A DNA stretch of 64,000 nt. It comes from Anarhynchus alexandrinus (Eukaryota > Chordata > Aves > Charadriiformes > Charadriidae). Positions 51,201-55,800 of the stretch are shown piece after piece. The translations under genes and the position numbers were made by a program. How positions within the stretch are numbered: position 1 is the first letter of the stretch; each line of letters starts with the position of its first letter. Location: NCBI GenBank assembly GCA_008711295.1, contig VUYV01000041.1:310001-374000 (forward strand). Reading direction: 5' to 3'. The notes under the pieces were generated by a model. It searched no databases and was not told the origin of the DNA. It was given only the letters and a program-made list of their open reading frames with translations.

Positions 51201-51690
51201 GTGCTCTGCACAACCAAGGCTCGCAGCCCACACACACCTCTCCACAACACGGTGAGAAAGCCGCAGAGAAATCCACCCGCGTTCCAATAAAACGGCCCGG
51301 CTCTCGCTTTTCCAGAAGCAGCGCCTTGGCTAACAGCCCCCACTGGATGTTATTTTTTTATATTAAACTACGCTGGTTTTCTACACGAAGGCTGCGGTGT
51401 GCCTGCGGCCTGACAGGGAGGGCGATTCTGCCCACGGAGCGCCGGGGAAAGGGGGCGAAGCCGCCCTCGGGCGCGGGCGGCTGGGCCCCCCGCCGCCATG
51501 CCGCACCACCCGCCCTCAGGCCTCCCCCCCCCAGCACCGCTGCGGCAGCCGGACGCCACCATTAAACCGACACCCGACGACAGAAAACTGAAGACCCTTC
51601 CCTTCCCCCGGCCACCAGCCGCGGGGAGGCGGGGCGGGCGCTCACCCGGTGCGTGTTCCCCGACTTGTGGGCTGAGGGCTTGCTCTTCAT
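176..51690 (-). CDS. UTP20: UTP20 (DRIM), small-subunit processome protein; exons 1-48, 3' part missing
   Basis: UTP20 is a nucleolar scaffold of the SSU processome (90S pre-ribosome); with the U3 snoRNP it is needed for early cleavages that release 18S rRNA. The model joins 48 coding exons into 2139 residues without a stop, against about 2785 residues in human, so the C-terminal quarter lies left of base 1. Similarity to human UTP20, judged from memory, is strong and collinear from the N-terminus ([15 protein letters not shown]) to the last exon here (ending [10 protein letters not shown]). The protein is made of alpha-helical HEAT/ARM-like repeats with two acidic linkers, about residues 880-908 and 1718-1770; the region often called the DRIM domain lies in the middle. 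There is no signal peptide or membrane segment. All 47 complete introns are GT-AG. The start was chosen by homology and a good Kozak context (G at -3). Exon entries below give the borders. Confidence 0.97.
589..730 (-). CDS. UTP20: UTP20 exon 47
   Basis: Residues 2053-2100, with [20 protein letters not shown] and [10 protein letters not shown], matching human VAPAPDPRLPPQSCLLLPPT. The acceptor TTTTCAG is followed directly by seven A, giving three Lys codons. Donor CGG|GTAAGG, phase 0. Intron 47 is 296 bp (588-293). Confidence 0.94.
1669..1835 (-). CDS. UTP20: UTP20 exon 46
   Basis: Residues 1998-2052 plus two bases, ending [20 protein letters not shown], nearly identical to human. Acceptor TTTGCAG, donor AA|GTGAGT. 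Intron 46 (1668-731, 938 bp) holds nothing recognised. Confidence 0.95.
2557..2724 (-). CDS. UTP20: UTP20 exon 45
   Basis: Residues 1942-1997, with [20 protein letters not shown] and [15 protein letters not shown], strongly conserved. Acceptor TTCCAAAG, donor GAG|GTAAGA, phase 0. Intron 45 (2556-1836, 721 bp) contains a 20-odd base A run at about 2125-2146 (a T run on the sense strand). Confidence 0.96.
3337..3435 (-). CDS. UTP20: UTP20 exon 44
   Basis: Residues 1909-1941, [20 protein letters not shown] and [11 protein letters not shown]. Acceptor TTCCGCAG, donor GAG|GTAAAA, phase 0. Intron 44 is 612 bp (3336-2725). Confidence 0.95.
4219..4375 (-). CDS. UTP20: UTP20 exon 43
   Basis: Residues 1856-1908, with [20 protein letters not shown] and [17 protein letters not shown], close to human. 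Acceptor TTTCCAG, donor CAG|GTAATG, phase 0. Intron 43 (4218-3436, 783 bp) contains an A-rich tract at about 3564-3590. Confidence 0.95.
4847..4986 (-). CDS. UTP20: UTP20 exon 42
   Basis: Residues 1810-1855 plus two bases, with [20 protein letters not shown] and [19 protein letters not shown]. The acceptor CTTAAAAAG is purine-rich right before the AG, but the next downstream AG would put a stop in frame. Donor AAG|GTAAAT. Intron 42 is 471 bp (4846-4376). Confidence 0.93.
5483..5772 (-). CDS. UTP20: UTP20 exon 41, acidic linker
   Basis: Residues 1713-1809; at 290 bp it is the longest exon here. The first 60 residues are very acidic ([20 protein letters not shown] and further Glu runs), a disordered linker between helical blocks that is also acidic in human. 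It then becomes conserved: [20 protein letters not shown] and ILPKLHRC. Acceptor CTTGACAG, donor AAG|GTGAGG, phase 0. Intron 41 (5482-4987, 496 bp) has a run of A on the sense strand. Confidence 0.95.
6624..6703 (-). CDS. UTP20: UTP20 exon 40
   Basis: Residues 1686-1712 plus one base, [20 protein letters not shown]. Acceptor TTCTGCAG, donor AGG|GTGAG. Intron 40 is 851 bp (6623-5773), with nothing recognised. Confidence 0.93.
7222..7361 (-). CDS. UTP20: UTP20 exon 39
   Basis: Residues 1640-1685 plus two bases, with [20 protein letters not shown] identical or nearly so to human. Acceptor TGGGCAG, donor CAG|GTAGGT. Intron 39 is 518 bp (7221-6704). Confidence 0.96.
8626..8763 (-). CDS. UTP20: UTP20 exon 38
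   Basis: Residues 1594-1639, [15 protein letters not shown] and [20 protein letters not shown], nearly identical to human. Acceptor GGCTCAG, donor AAG|GTAGG, phase 0. Intron 38 (8625-7362, 1264 bp) has an A-rich run near 7510-7527 and nothing recognised. Confidence 0.96.
9671..9811 (-). CDS. UTP20: UTP20 exon 37
   Basis: Residues 1547-1593, [20 protein letters not shown] and then [15 protein letters not shown], almost as in human. Acceptor TTTGCAG, donor CAG|GTAAAA, phase 0. Intron 37 is 907 bp (9670-8764) and includes the single N at 9552. Confidence 0.96.
10214..10369 (-). CDS. UTP20: UTP20 exon 36
   Basis: Residues 1495-1546, [20 protein letters not shown] and then [20 protein letters not shown]. 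Acceptor CATTCAG, donor GAG|GTGAGA, phase 0. Intron 36 is 402 bp (10213-9812). Confidence 0.95.
10909..11061 (-). CDS. UTP20: UTP20 exon 35, weak donor site
   Basis: Residues 1444-1494, with [20 protein letters not shown] and [10 protein letters not shown]. Acceptor TTTCTTAG. The donor CAG|GTTGGC is non-consensus at +3, +4 and +6, but it alone gives the conserved junction with [11 protein letters not shown] of exon 36. Intron 35 is 539 bp (10908-10370). Confidence 0.94.
11152..11202 (-). CDS. UTP20: UTP20 exon 34 (51 bp)
   Basis: Residues 1427-1443, [17 protein letters not shown], against human [17 protein letters not shown]. It is the second smallest exon after exon 1. Acceptor CTTTTTAG, donor AAG|GTAAGC, phase 0. 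The next intron is only 90 bp (11151-11062), close to the minimum size for vertebrate splicing. Confidence 0.94.
11846..11989 (-). CDS. UTP20: UTP20 exon 33
   Basis: Residues 1379-1426, with [20 protein letters not shown] and [19 protein letters not shown]. Acceptor TTTTCAG-like (CTTTCAG), donor CAG|GTATT, phase 0. Intron 33 is 643 bp (11845-11203). Confidence 0.95.
12276..12845 (-). mobile_element. CR1 LINE fragment (3' end), in UTP20 intron 32
   Basis: Read on the minus strand it has the C-terminal part of the CR1 reverse-transcriptase ORF ([16 protein letters not shown], then [20 protein letters not shown]) and the CR1 3' end GGTCCCTTCCAACC with a terminal octamer-like repeat (ATTCTGTG twice). 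The ORF is short and 5'-truncated, as is usual for CR1. It lies in the same orientation as the host gene. Confidence 0.92.
13927..14014 (-). CDS. UTP20: UTP20 exon 32
   Basis: Residues 1349-1378, [20 protein letters not shown] and PFLYQSN. Acceptor TGTGCAG, donor CAG|GTAGGT, phase 0. Intron 32 (13926-11990, 1937 bp) contains the CR1 fragment at 12276-12845. Confidence 0.93.
14455..14599 (-). CDS. UTP20: UTP20 exon 31
   Basis: Residues 1301-1348 plus two bases, with [20 protein letters not shown] and the basic [19 protein letters not shown]. Acceptor CCTTACAG, donor AA|GTAAGT. Intron 31 is 440 bp (14454-14015). Confidence 0.95.
15572..15798 (-). CDS. UTP20: UTP20 exon 30
   Basis: Residues 1225-1300 plus one base. 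It contains [20 protein letters not shown] and [20 protein letters not shown], the counterpart of human [20 protein letters not shown]. Acceptor GTCTCAG, donor AAG|GTATGT. Intron 30 is 972 bp (15571-14600), with nothing recognised. Confidence 0.95.
16530..16609 (-). CDS. UTP20: UTP20 exon 29
   Basis: Residues 1199-1224 plus two bases, with [20 protein letters not shown]. Acceptor CCTTTAG, donor CAG|GTAGGT. Intron 29 is 731 bp (16529-15799). Confidence 0.93.
18990..19133 (-). CDS. UTP20: UTP20 exon 28
   Basis: Residues 1151-1198, with [20 protein letters not shown] and [14 protein letters not shown]. Acceptor TTTAACAG, donor CAG|GTAAG, phase 0. Intron 28 (18989-16610, 2380 bp) includes a GC-richer block at about 16850-17360 without a recognisable gene. 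Confidence 0.95.
21001..21080. repeat. 41-bp tandem duplication, intron 27
   Basis: Two copies of about 40 bp, starting CACTTGCTCAGTCTAT at 21001 and at 21042, differ at a few bases. It is a local duplication with no known function. Confidence 0.9.
22119..22168. repeat. Alternating TG/TA/CA repeat next to the intron 27 donor
   Basis: A 50-bp stretch of alternating purine and pyrimidine. It includes the perfect 14-bp palindrome TATGTGTACACATA at 22132-22145. Its edge is 2-3 bases from the 5' splice site of intron 27. Confidence 0.85.
22172..22380 (-). CDS. UTP20: UTP20 exon 27
   Basis: Residues 1081-1150, with [20 protein letters not shown] and [19 protein letters not shown]. Acceptor ATTGCAG, donor AAG|GTATGA, phase 0. 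Intron 27 (22171-19134, 3038 bp) is the longest in the window. It begins with an alternating purine-pyrimidine repeat and holds a 41-bp tandem duplication; otherwise nothing is recognised. Confidence 0.95.
22904..23070 (-). CDS. UTP20: UTP20 exon 26
   Basis: Residues 1025-1080 plus one base. It reads [20 protein letters not shown] and [11 protein letters not shown], the conserved centre of the DRIM region. Acceptor TTTTGAAG, donor ATG|GTAGGT. Intron 26 is 523 bp (22903-22381). Confidence 0.95.
23197..23213. repeat. C-tract (G-tract on the UTP20 sense strand), intron 25
   Basis: Two runs of seven and eight C split by one A. On the transcribed RNA it gives two long G runs about 130 bases upstream of the exon 26 acceptor. 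Confidence 0.9.
23681..23806 (-). CDS. UTP20: UTP20 exon 25, weak donor site
   Basis: Residues 983-1024 plus two bases, with [20 protein letters not shown]. Acceptor CTCTCAG. The donor AG|GTCCGT departs from consensus at +3 and +4, yet it is the only GT that gives the conserved MR-ILYGRM junction in frame with exon 26. Intron 25 (23680-23071, 610 bp) contains a run of G on the sense strand at 23198-23213. Confidence 0.93.
24374..24459 (-). CDS. UTP20: UTP20 exon 24
   Basis: Residues 955-982 plus two bases, with [19 protein letters not shown]. Acceptor TTTGCAG, donor CAG|GTAAAA. Intron 24 is 567 bp (24373-23807). Confidence 0.95.
25741..25792. repeat. CA/GA microsatellite, intron 23
   Basis: Compound simple repeat: AAAC/CA units, then GA repeats, then CA repeats, ending in an ATAT stretch. 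It lies about 55 bp before the solo LTR. Confidence 0.9.
25849..26559 (+). mobile_element. Solo LTR of an avian ERVL-like endogenous retrovirus, intron 23
   Basis: About 711 bp starting TGTCCTGATTTGAGG and ending CCTAACCCGTGACA, so it has TGT...ACA ends like avian ERVL LTRs. A TATAAAA box lies at 26193-26199, followed by a T/A-rich stretch at 26365-26420. No primer-binding site, gag, pol or env sequence follows it, so it is a solo LTR left by recombination. Possible 5-bp target duplication: ACTGC before and ACTTC after, one mismatch. It is antisense to UTP20. Confidence 0.8.
27099..27189 (-). CDS. UTP20: UTP20 exon 23
   Basis: Residues 924-954, [20 protein letters not shown], nearly identical to human. 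Acceptor TTTTACAG, donor CAG|GTAATG, phase 0 at its end. Intron 23 (27098-24460, 2639 bp) carries the solo LTR at 25849-26559 and a CA/GA microsatellite. Confidence 0.95.
29041..29256 (-). CDS. UTP20: UTP20 exon 22 with glutamate-rich linker
   Basis: Residues 852-923 plus two bases. It opens with [20 protein letters not shown], continues to an acidic run at 892-905 (seven Glu, then Glu triplets and a pair broken by Lys), and ends with the basic [10 protein letters not shown], which looks like a nuclear localisation signal. The acidic run is encoded by a GAA/GAG repeat at 29097-29138. Acceptor ACATAG, donor AA|GTAAGT. Intron 22 (29040-27190, 1851 bp) contains a GC-richer block at 27300-28050 without a recognisable gene. 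Confidence 0.95.
29097..29138 (-). repeat. UTP20: Coding GAA/GAG repeat in UTP20 exon 22
   Basis: A 42-bp purine-only run on the sense strand encoding residues 892-905, Glu with two Lys. All length changes in multiples of three would keep the frame. Confidence 0.9.
30230..30473 (-). CDS. UTP20: UTP20 exon 21
   Basis: Residues 771-851 plus two bases. A glutamate-rich start ([17 protein letters not shown]) leads into [20 protein letters not shown] and [15 protein letters not shown], a hallmark block of UTP20. Acceptor TTCTATAG, donor TAG|GTAAG. Intron 21 is 973 bp (30229-29257). Confidence 0.96.
31150..31229 (-). CDS. UTP20: UTP20 exon 20
   Basis: Residues 744-770 plus one base, with [20 protein letters not shown]. 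Acceptor TTGTTAG, donor CTG|GTAAGT. Intron 20 (31149-30474, 676 bp) holds nothing recognised. Confidence 0.94.
32072..32148 (-). CDS. UTP20: UTP20 exon 19
   Basis: Residues 719-743 plus two bases, [20 protein letters not shown], nearly identical to human. Acceptor ATTCTAG, donor AC|GTGAGT. Intron 19 (32071-31230, 842 bp) holds nothing recognised. Confidence 0.95.
33078..33236 (-). CDS. UTP20: UTP20 exon 18
   Basis: Residues 666-718, containing [20 protein letters not shown], identical to human over this stretch. Acceptor GTTCAG, donor GAG|GTAAGT, phase 0. Intron 18 (33077-32149, 929 bp) holds nothing recognised. Confidence 0.96.
33563..33625 (-). CDS. UTP20: UTP20 exon 17
   Basis: Residues 645-665, [19 protein letters not shown], a small 63-bp exon with phase 0 at both ends. 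Acceptor TTGGGTAG, donor GAG|GTAGGG. Intron 17 is 326 bp (33562-33237). Confidence 0.93.
34050..34200 (-). CDS. UTP20: UTP20 exon 16
   Basis: Residues 594-644, with [20 protein letters not shown] and then NISTGVSK, strongly conserved. Acceptor TTTTTTTAG, donor AAG|GTAATC, phase 0. Intron 16 (34049-33626, 424 bp) holds nothing recognised. Confidence 0.95.
35427..35532 (-). CDS. UTP20: UTP20 exon 15
   Basis: Residues 559-594, with [20 protein letters not shown] and [11 protein letters not shown] as in human. Acceptor CTCCAG, donor GC|GTAAGT. Intron 15 (35426-34201, 1226 bp) holds nothing recognised. Confidence 0.93.
37967..38055 (-). CDS. UTP20: UTP20 exon 14
   Basis: Residues 529-559, containing [20 protein letters not shown]. 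Acceptor TGGACAG, donor AAG|GTCAGT. Intron 14 (37966-35533, 2434 bp) is one of the longest; it shows an AT-rich tract at 37905-37930 and no gene or repeat that I can name. Confidence 0.92.
38566..38721 (-). CDS. UTP20: UTP20 exon 13
   Basis: Residues 477-529. It begins with a poorly conserved basic stretch ([18 protein letters not shown]) and then becomes conserved: [15 protein letters not shown]. Acceptor ATTTTTAG, donor TAG|GTAAG. Intron 13 (38565-38056, 510 bp) holds nothing recognised. Confidence 0.93.
39240..39870 (+). mobile_element. Old, decayed CR1 LINE fragment, intron 12
   Basis: The segments read like an old CR1 3' region: pieces resembling the RT C-terminal part, then 'ggattgttggtctagaagaa', 'cctgcagataagataagcag' and a 3' part with an 'agaattggagtatttaataa' type stretch. 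It is heavily mutated and broken by a younger CR1 tail at about 39387-39461. The identification rests on remembered CR1 consensus text, so the outer ends are approximate. Confidence 0.65.
39387..39461 (+). mobile_element. Young CR1 3' tail nested in the older CR1
   Basis: The block carries the CR1 3' signature TTGGACTAGGTGACCT, GGTCCCTTCCAACCCC and the terminal repeat ATTCTATG/ATTCTATG. It is only about 75 bp, extreme 5' truncation. The older CR1 text stops just before it and resumes just after (AATTAGGATTGTTGG), so it was inserted there. Confidence 0.8.
40783..40961 (-). CDS. UTP20: UTP20 exon 12
   Basis: Residues 418-476 plus two bases, with [20 protein letters not shown], almost the human sequence. 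Acceptor CTTTCAG, donor CAG|GTGAG. Intron 12 (40782-38722, 2061 bp) contains the nested CR1 pair. Confidence 0.95.
41644..41721 (-). CDS. UTP20: UTP20 exon 11
   Basis: Residues 392-417, ending [18 protein letters not shown], well conserved. Acceptor CTTGCAG, donor AGG|GTAGGT, phase 0. Intron 11 (41643-40962, 682 bp) has a T-rich tract next to the acceptor. Confidence 0.94.
42550..42592. repeat. T-rich (T6G)n low-complexity tract, intron 10
   Basis: Runs of T broken by single G. On the sense strand of UTP20 it is A-rich. Confidence 0.85.
43221..43355 (-). CDS. UTP20: UTP20 exon 10
   Basis: Residues 347-391, with [20 protein letters not shown]. Acceptor ATTTCAG, donor AAG|GTAACA, phase 0. Intron 10 (43220-41722, 1499 bp) contains low-complexity T/GTTTT DNA near 42550-42592 and a T run near 41803-41816. 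Confidence 0.93.
43863..44009 (-). CDS. UTP20: UTP20 exon 9
   Basis: Residues 298-346, with [20 protein letters not shown], the counterpart of the human EQIKRLLETYLILVKHG segment. Acceptor TTAAACAG, donor CAG|GTAGGT, phase 0. Intron 9 (43862-43356, 507 bp) holds nothing recognised. Confidence 0.94.
45637..45792 (-). CDS. UTP20: UTP20 exon 8
   Basis: Residues 246-297, starting [20 protein letters not shown]. Acceptor CTGTGCAG, donor GAG|GTATAC, phase 0. Intron 8 (45636-44010, 1627 bp) has an A-rich stretch just after the donor and nothing else recognised. Confidence 0.95.
46174..46311 (-). CDS. UTP20: UTP20 exon 7
   Basis: Residues 200-245, with [20 protein letters not shown] close to human. 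Acceptor TTTTGTAG, donor ACG|GTAAAG, phase 0 at both ends. Intron 7 (46173-45793, 381 bp) holds nothing recognised. Confidence 0.95.
47364..47445 (-). CDS. UTP20: UTP20 exon 6
   Basis: Residues 172-199, containing [20 protein letters not shown], typical of a HEAT-like helix pair. Acceptor TTTCTAG, donor AAG|GTAAGT, phase 0. Intron 6 (47363-46312, 1052 bp) holds nothing recognised. Confidence 0.95.
48118..48420 (-). mobile_element. Old CR1-type LINE 3' fragment, intron 5
   Basis: On the minus strand the end reads ATACTGGGCTGGATGGACCT and CTGACCCAGTATG, the 3' end of an old amniote CR1 subfamily. The body resembles the 'gaactccttgctgtaggatg' portion found upstream in the same elements. It is diverged and has no open frame. 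The far end is approximate. Confidence 0.6.
48940..49128 (-). CDS. UTP20: UTP20 exon 5
   Basis: Residues 109-171. This is one of the most conserved parts of the protein: [13 protein letters not shown] and then [20 protein letters not shown]. Acceptor AAACACAG, donor CAG|GTAAAA. Intron 5 (48939-47446, 1494 bp) contains an old minus-strand CR1 fragment. Confidence 0.97.
49392..49532. repeat. Near-identical 70-bp direct repeat around a single N (assembly join)
   Basis: The segment starting CGGTAAGCACTCAGGCTAAT at 49392 is repeated from 49462 with only a G/T homopolymer difference, and exactly one N (49461) separates the copies. Two overlapping contig ends placed side by side is the simplest reading. 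It lies in intron 4, so the protein is not affected. Confidence 0.85.
49697..49829 (-). CDS. UTP20: UTP20 exon 4
   Basis: Residues 65-108, containing [20 protein letters not shown] as in the vertebrate protein. Acceptor TTGAACAG, donor GA|GTAAGT. Intron 4 (49696-49129, 568 bp) contains the duplicated segment around the single N at 49461, listed separately. Confidence 0.94.
50026..50092 (-). CDS. UTP20: UTP20 exon 3
   Basis: Residues 43-64 plus one base, [20 protein letters not shown] in the N-terminal helical region. Acceptor TTTTCACAG, donor A|GTACGT. Intron 3 is short (50025-49830, 196 bp). Confidence 0.94.
50896..50976 (-). CDS. UTP20: UTP20 exon 2
   Basis: Residues 16-42, with [20 protein letters not shown] nearly identical to human. 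Acceptor TTTTACAG, donor GAG|GTGAG, phase 0 at both ends. Intron 2 (50895-50093, 803 bp) shows nothing recognisable. Confidence 0.95.
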
Positions 51691-52200
51691 GGCGGCGGTG
51701 GCCGGGAAGGGAGGGAGGGAGAAGCCCCGGGAACCCCCGGCGCAGCGTAACCCCACACCGGCATCAACACGTGCGGCCCTACGCGCCGGACGCCGCCATG
51801 CTGGCCGCGGGCTGCCGGGAGGAGGAGGCGGGTCCGCCGGCGGAAGGGGCGGGCGGCGGCTGCCGGTGCCGGGAGGTCTCTGCTGGGAGGGAACCGGAGT
51901 CGGGGTGTGGGGACGGGGGAGATCGACACCTGCCCCCATCTTATCTTGGCGGTGAGCGGCGTTTCGTTGAGGACGCAGGGCAGAGCAGCCCACCGCCGCC
52001 CCCGTCTGCGGTGTAGCGCGGAGGGCTTGGGGCACCCCGGTAGCGGAGGGAGGCCCCGGCGGTGCCTGAGGAAGAGAAACCGGTACCGGGGAGGAGAGGT
52101 TGTGTGGGGGAGCGCAGCCCTCAGCGCCGCGGTGGTGGCGCGGCCCGGAACGGCCACAGCCCAGCGCCGGGGATAGTGCGGGCCTTTGTCCGGACCTCAA
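51370..52200 (-). promoter_or_regulatory. UTP20: CpG island promoter of UTP20
   Basis: The stretch is GC-rich and full of CpG, in contrast to the AT-rich DNA on both sides, and it surrounds exon 1. There is no TATA box near the start. Visible motifs include GCCGCCAT (YY1-like) at 51792-51799, the same motif over the start codon at 51689-51696, CGGAAG (ETS-like) at 51841-51846 and GGGGCGGG (Sp1-like) at 51846-51853. This is the usual design for ribosome-biogenesis genes. The transcription start cannot be fixed from sequence alone. Confidence 0.85.
51646..51690 (-). CDS. UTP20: UTP20 exon 1 (start codon)
   Basis: Residues 1-15, [15 protein letters not shown], matching the human start MKTKPVSHKTENTYR. 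The ATG is at 51690-51688 in the context GCCGCCATGA. The donor is CGG|GTGAGC, phase 0. Intron 1 (51645-50977, 669 bp) is GC-rich in its first 280 bases, where it is still CpG island, and then ordinary. Confidence 0.95.
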
Positions 52201-52299
52201 AAAAAAAAAACAAACCCAAACCCCTCATCCCGGACAACGTACGTGCAAACTAAATCCTCGCACAAGAGCAAATGATTGGTATTAAGCGAGATATACTAA

Positions 52300-52896
52300 T
52301 ATGGTCAGTATTAGAAGCAGCGTGGCCAGCAAGTGGAGGGAAGTGGTTCTCCCCCTCTTCTCTGGTCTTGCGAGTCCCCACCTGCGGTACTGTGTCTGCT
52401 CTGGGGACCCCAACATTAAAAGGACACGGACCTATTGGAGCGAGTGCAGAGGAGGCCATGAAGATGATCAGAGGGCTGGAGCGCCTCTCCTATGAAGACA
52501 GGCTGAGAGAGTTGGGGTTGTTCAGCCTGGAGAAGAGAAGGCTCCAGGGAGACCTCGTTGCAGTGTTCCAGTACCTAAAGGGGGCCCACAGGAAGGATGG
52601 GGAGGGACTCTATCAGGGAGTGTAGTGATAGGAGGAGGGGTAACAGTTTTAAACTGGAAGAGGGTAGATTTAGATTAGATATTAGGAAGAAATTCTTTAC
52701 TGTGAGGGTGGTGAGGCACTGGAACAGGTTGCCCACAGAAGCTGAGGATGCCCCATCCCTGGAAGTGCTCAAGGCCAGGTTGGATGGGGCTTTGAGCAAC
52801 CTGGTCTAGTGGAAGGTGCCCCTGCCCATGGCAGGGGGTTGGAACTAGATGATCTTTAAGGTCCCTTCCAACTCTAACCATGCTATGATTTGATGA
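52300..52896 (+). mobile_element. CR1 LINE fragment just upstream of the UTP20 promoter
   Basis: It holds a C-terminal RT remnant ([20 protein letters not shown], then GLFSLEKRR), the block 'aggaagaaattctttactgt', and the 3' end GGTCCCTTCCAACTCTAACC with a degenerate ATGCTATG/ATTTGATG tail. Two small frame breaks split the ORF. Its 5' end falls about 100 bp from the edge of the CpG island. Confidence 0.92.
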
Positions 52897-55800
52897 GTAC
52901 AGACTGCTCGCCACTTGCTGTGGCCCTCATAGCAGTACCAGGGCCTGCCTGTGGGGGCAATTGTGGGAGGTGGAGAACATGGGCTGGGCAGACAGGAGGT
53001 GAATAGAAACTGGATGAAGCTTCCGTTTGGGCAGGTGCAGTACAAGCAGTCCAGAACCACACAACCATTTTGGGTTGCAGGTTACAGGGCTTGGGATTTT
53101 GTCCCTCCCTGGCCTGCCTGTTGTGCCCATCACAGGCAGCTCAAGGCTGCTCTCAGAAACCAGACTTGCAGGTTGCTCAGACAGCAAGACACGAGGTTGG
53201 ATTTGAGTACGGCTGAAGTTCACTATTAGGAGCACGTAGGGACCCACAACTTTGAACAGACCCAACAGGTTAAACGCTGCCAGGTGCATCCAGAAAAGCT
53301 GCCCACGGGCAGGCAATAAGCCATTAACACGATAGCCATCTGGACAGGCAGGGGAGCGTGCTTGCTCCAGCGCCTGTGAAGTCAGAGAGCTACAGAGACA
53401 GCTGTTGGCTTTAAAGCTTGCTCCTCTGCTGCTGGAATAGAAAGGACTTCTGGCATTTGCATTAAGTGGGAAGAGAATGCTTAATTTAGGCTCTTGAGTT
53501 CGAAAAGGTTGGCTTAAGTGTTTTCAAGCCCAAATATCTCCATGAGAAAGTGCACCTAAAAGCATGTGGAGAGGTCTAGAGCCACAAAAGAGCTTGGGCA
53601 CCAACATGCAACTGTTTAAGAGCACAAATACCTCTCCAGACATAGTAAATTAACCTAATATGTCTCCTACATATTGTGAAATTGTGAAAAACAAGATCTT
53701 TTTTCTGTTATGAATAGCATCTTGTAGAACTGCCTGGGATGCACACGCTCCAAGAATCATCCAAGGGAATGAGTGAAATCTAATATTCATGGAAAGCAAC
53801 GGAGAGAAGAGCTCAGGTGTGCTCTGCCTGTTGCAGAAGAGGAGTCACCAGCAAAAATAAAAGCCATTAGAGGAAGTTTTTAAAAGGTTATGAATGCTTC
53901 TCTATGTTTGTAAGCTGGCAACTTCTCAGAAGAATGAGGCAGGCTAGACTTGCAGCTGCTGTTGTTCATGAGAGCTTCTGCCCACAAGAAGTACTGATGG
54001 ACTGCATTTCAGCCAACACTGAATAAAGCACTTGGAGATCATCTGTGTAAGCCTCAGGGTCGTAACTCAGGTATTGATACCTGTATGGCCATGACAGTAG
54101 GTCTGGCACTTCAGCTGGGAAAGTTCAGTGACCCAGAAGGTCACTTCCCCACTTCTGTACGAGTTACAACTATGTTAACAATATCCTTTCTACATATACT
54201 CCTCTCTGACTGCAATGCCTCGGGTCTTATTCTTTTACTTTTCCAGGAAGAGATGCGGCTCTCCCATCTCTGGGCAGGCCCCAGCTCCAACACCCTGTGA
54301 TTATCTGGTGGGCCCAGCTGTCAGCAAATCTTCTTCAGAAATCCATGCTAACGGCAAGCAGATGGCCTTCTGAAGACTGATGGCTTATTGGTAGTAATAC
54401 CTGTAGAGGCACGTAGAGGAAACCATTGTAAAACAGCACATGCATGTCAATCAAAGTAGTCGCCTATGCAGATCTGACTTCAAATATTTGCTGTGGGCTA
54501 CAACCACCAATCCCTGACAATAATCCATCAGCACTTCTGGGGCAGGTCTAAGATTCCTACGTCTTCTCTGTTCCTCGGCTTTTTAGTCCTGCTGTCCAAA
54601 ATCTATTTGCTGGACTCGGCAAGATCCAGAGCCACTCTATATAGAAGCAAAGCAGGCTTGTCCTCTGGAAATGTGTCTTACCTTGAGTCAGTGTTTTGTT
54701 TGGGTTTTTTGTTTTCTTTGGGGTTTTTGTTTGTTTGGTTTTGGTTTTGTGATTTTTGGGTTTGTTTGTTTGTTTTTTAAATAAGCACTGTCAATTTAGC
54801 CTAATAATAGTAATTTGGGTAAAATACCTCAGTATTTATCCCAGGATGGTCTCACAGGGCAGAATTAATCTCGCATAACCTGCCATGGTTACAATGTATA
54901 TGTCTACCTTTGAGTAGTCACTTCAGGCTCTTTTTATATTCACTGCAGATCTGGGCACATTCTTGTACTTTAAATATCTGTGTTAGAATAAAATGAATTG
55001 TGACTTAGAATCGGTGGTCTCAGAGAGTCTGGATGACCCCATTATATGTGCCTATCTGCAACTGACCCTGTGAATGCCCCCATGACATGGCTCAATAGCT
55101 ACATAGATACACAATATTCAAATTGTTGTAGAGTTGTCCCACTTCCATCACATTTTTATGTGTATTAATCACAAGCACAACACATACTCCTGAAACCTGT
55201 ATGACACTGAGTTTCTAACCTAAAGGACATGCTATCTGTTACAAGCCAATGAACAGCCAGGACAGCTTATTTTTAACCTCAGGATATTGTAGATTGCATA
55301 ATTGCACAGGTGTAAGATCAAATTTTCATTTTTTTCTACTATATTCATATGGGAATGGTAGAGATGTGCCAGGAAAGGAGTTCGCATAGGGAATTTACTT
55401 ATGAGAAGATCTTCTTTTTCAAAATTAAATATAACAGGCAAATGGAGTAACAGAAACACCTGTGAATTTAGCCAAACAATTTCCAAGCTTGGGTGCCAAA
55501 AGGTAGGTTCCTCTATCAGTATTAAAGACACTAAATAAGTAACTGGAGTCTTGAAGTGGTGAAAGTTACCTGCCTTGGTTGTGAACCCAGAAGTCCTTCT
55601 CTTTGCCAGTCTCAAGTCACCACAAAGAACAACCTGGAGTGCACGGGCTGGGTGCGTGTGGCTGGAAAACTGCTGCATCACAGGAGCTCTCCAAAATCCT
55701 CATCAAGGGTTCTGTTTTACCTCAAACCAGGACAATGAAGAAGCTGGCATGAGTTTGAAGGCAGGTTATACAAGTGCATCATGTCTTTGGTGTACTCTTT

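Noticed and set aside
51498..52016. Plus-strand 172-codon open frame in the CpG island
   Set aside because: It is arginine/proline/glycine-rich, as any frame in such GC content would be, and overlaps the UTP20 first exon on the other strand.
55232..55681. Minus-strand 149-codon frame in the intergenic region
   Set aside because: The composition is unlike a folded protein and no similarity is recognised.
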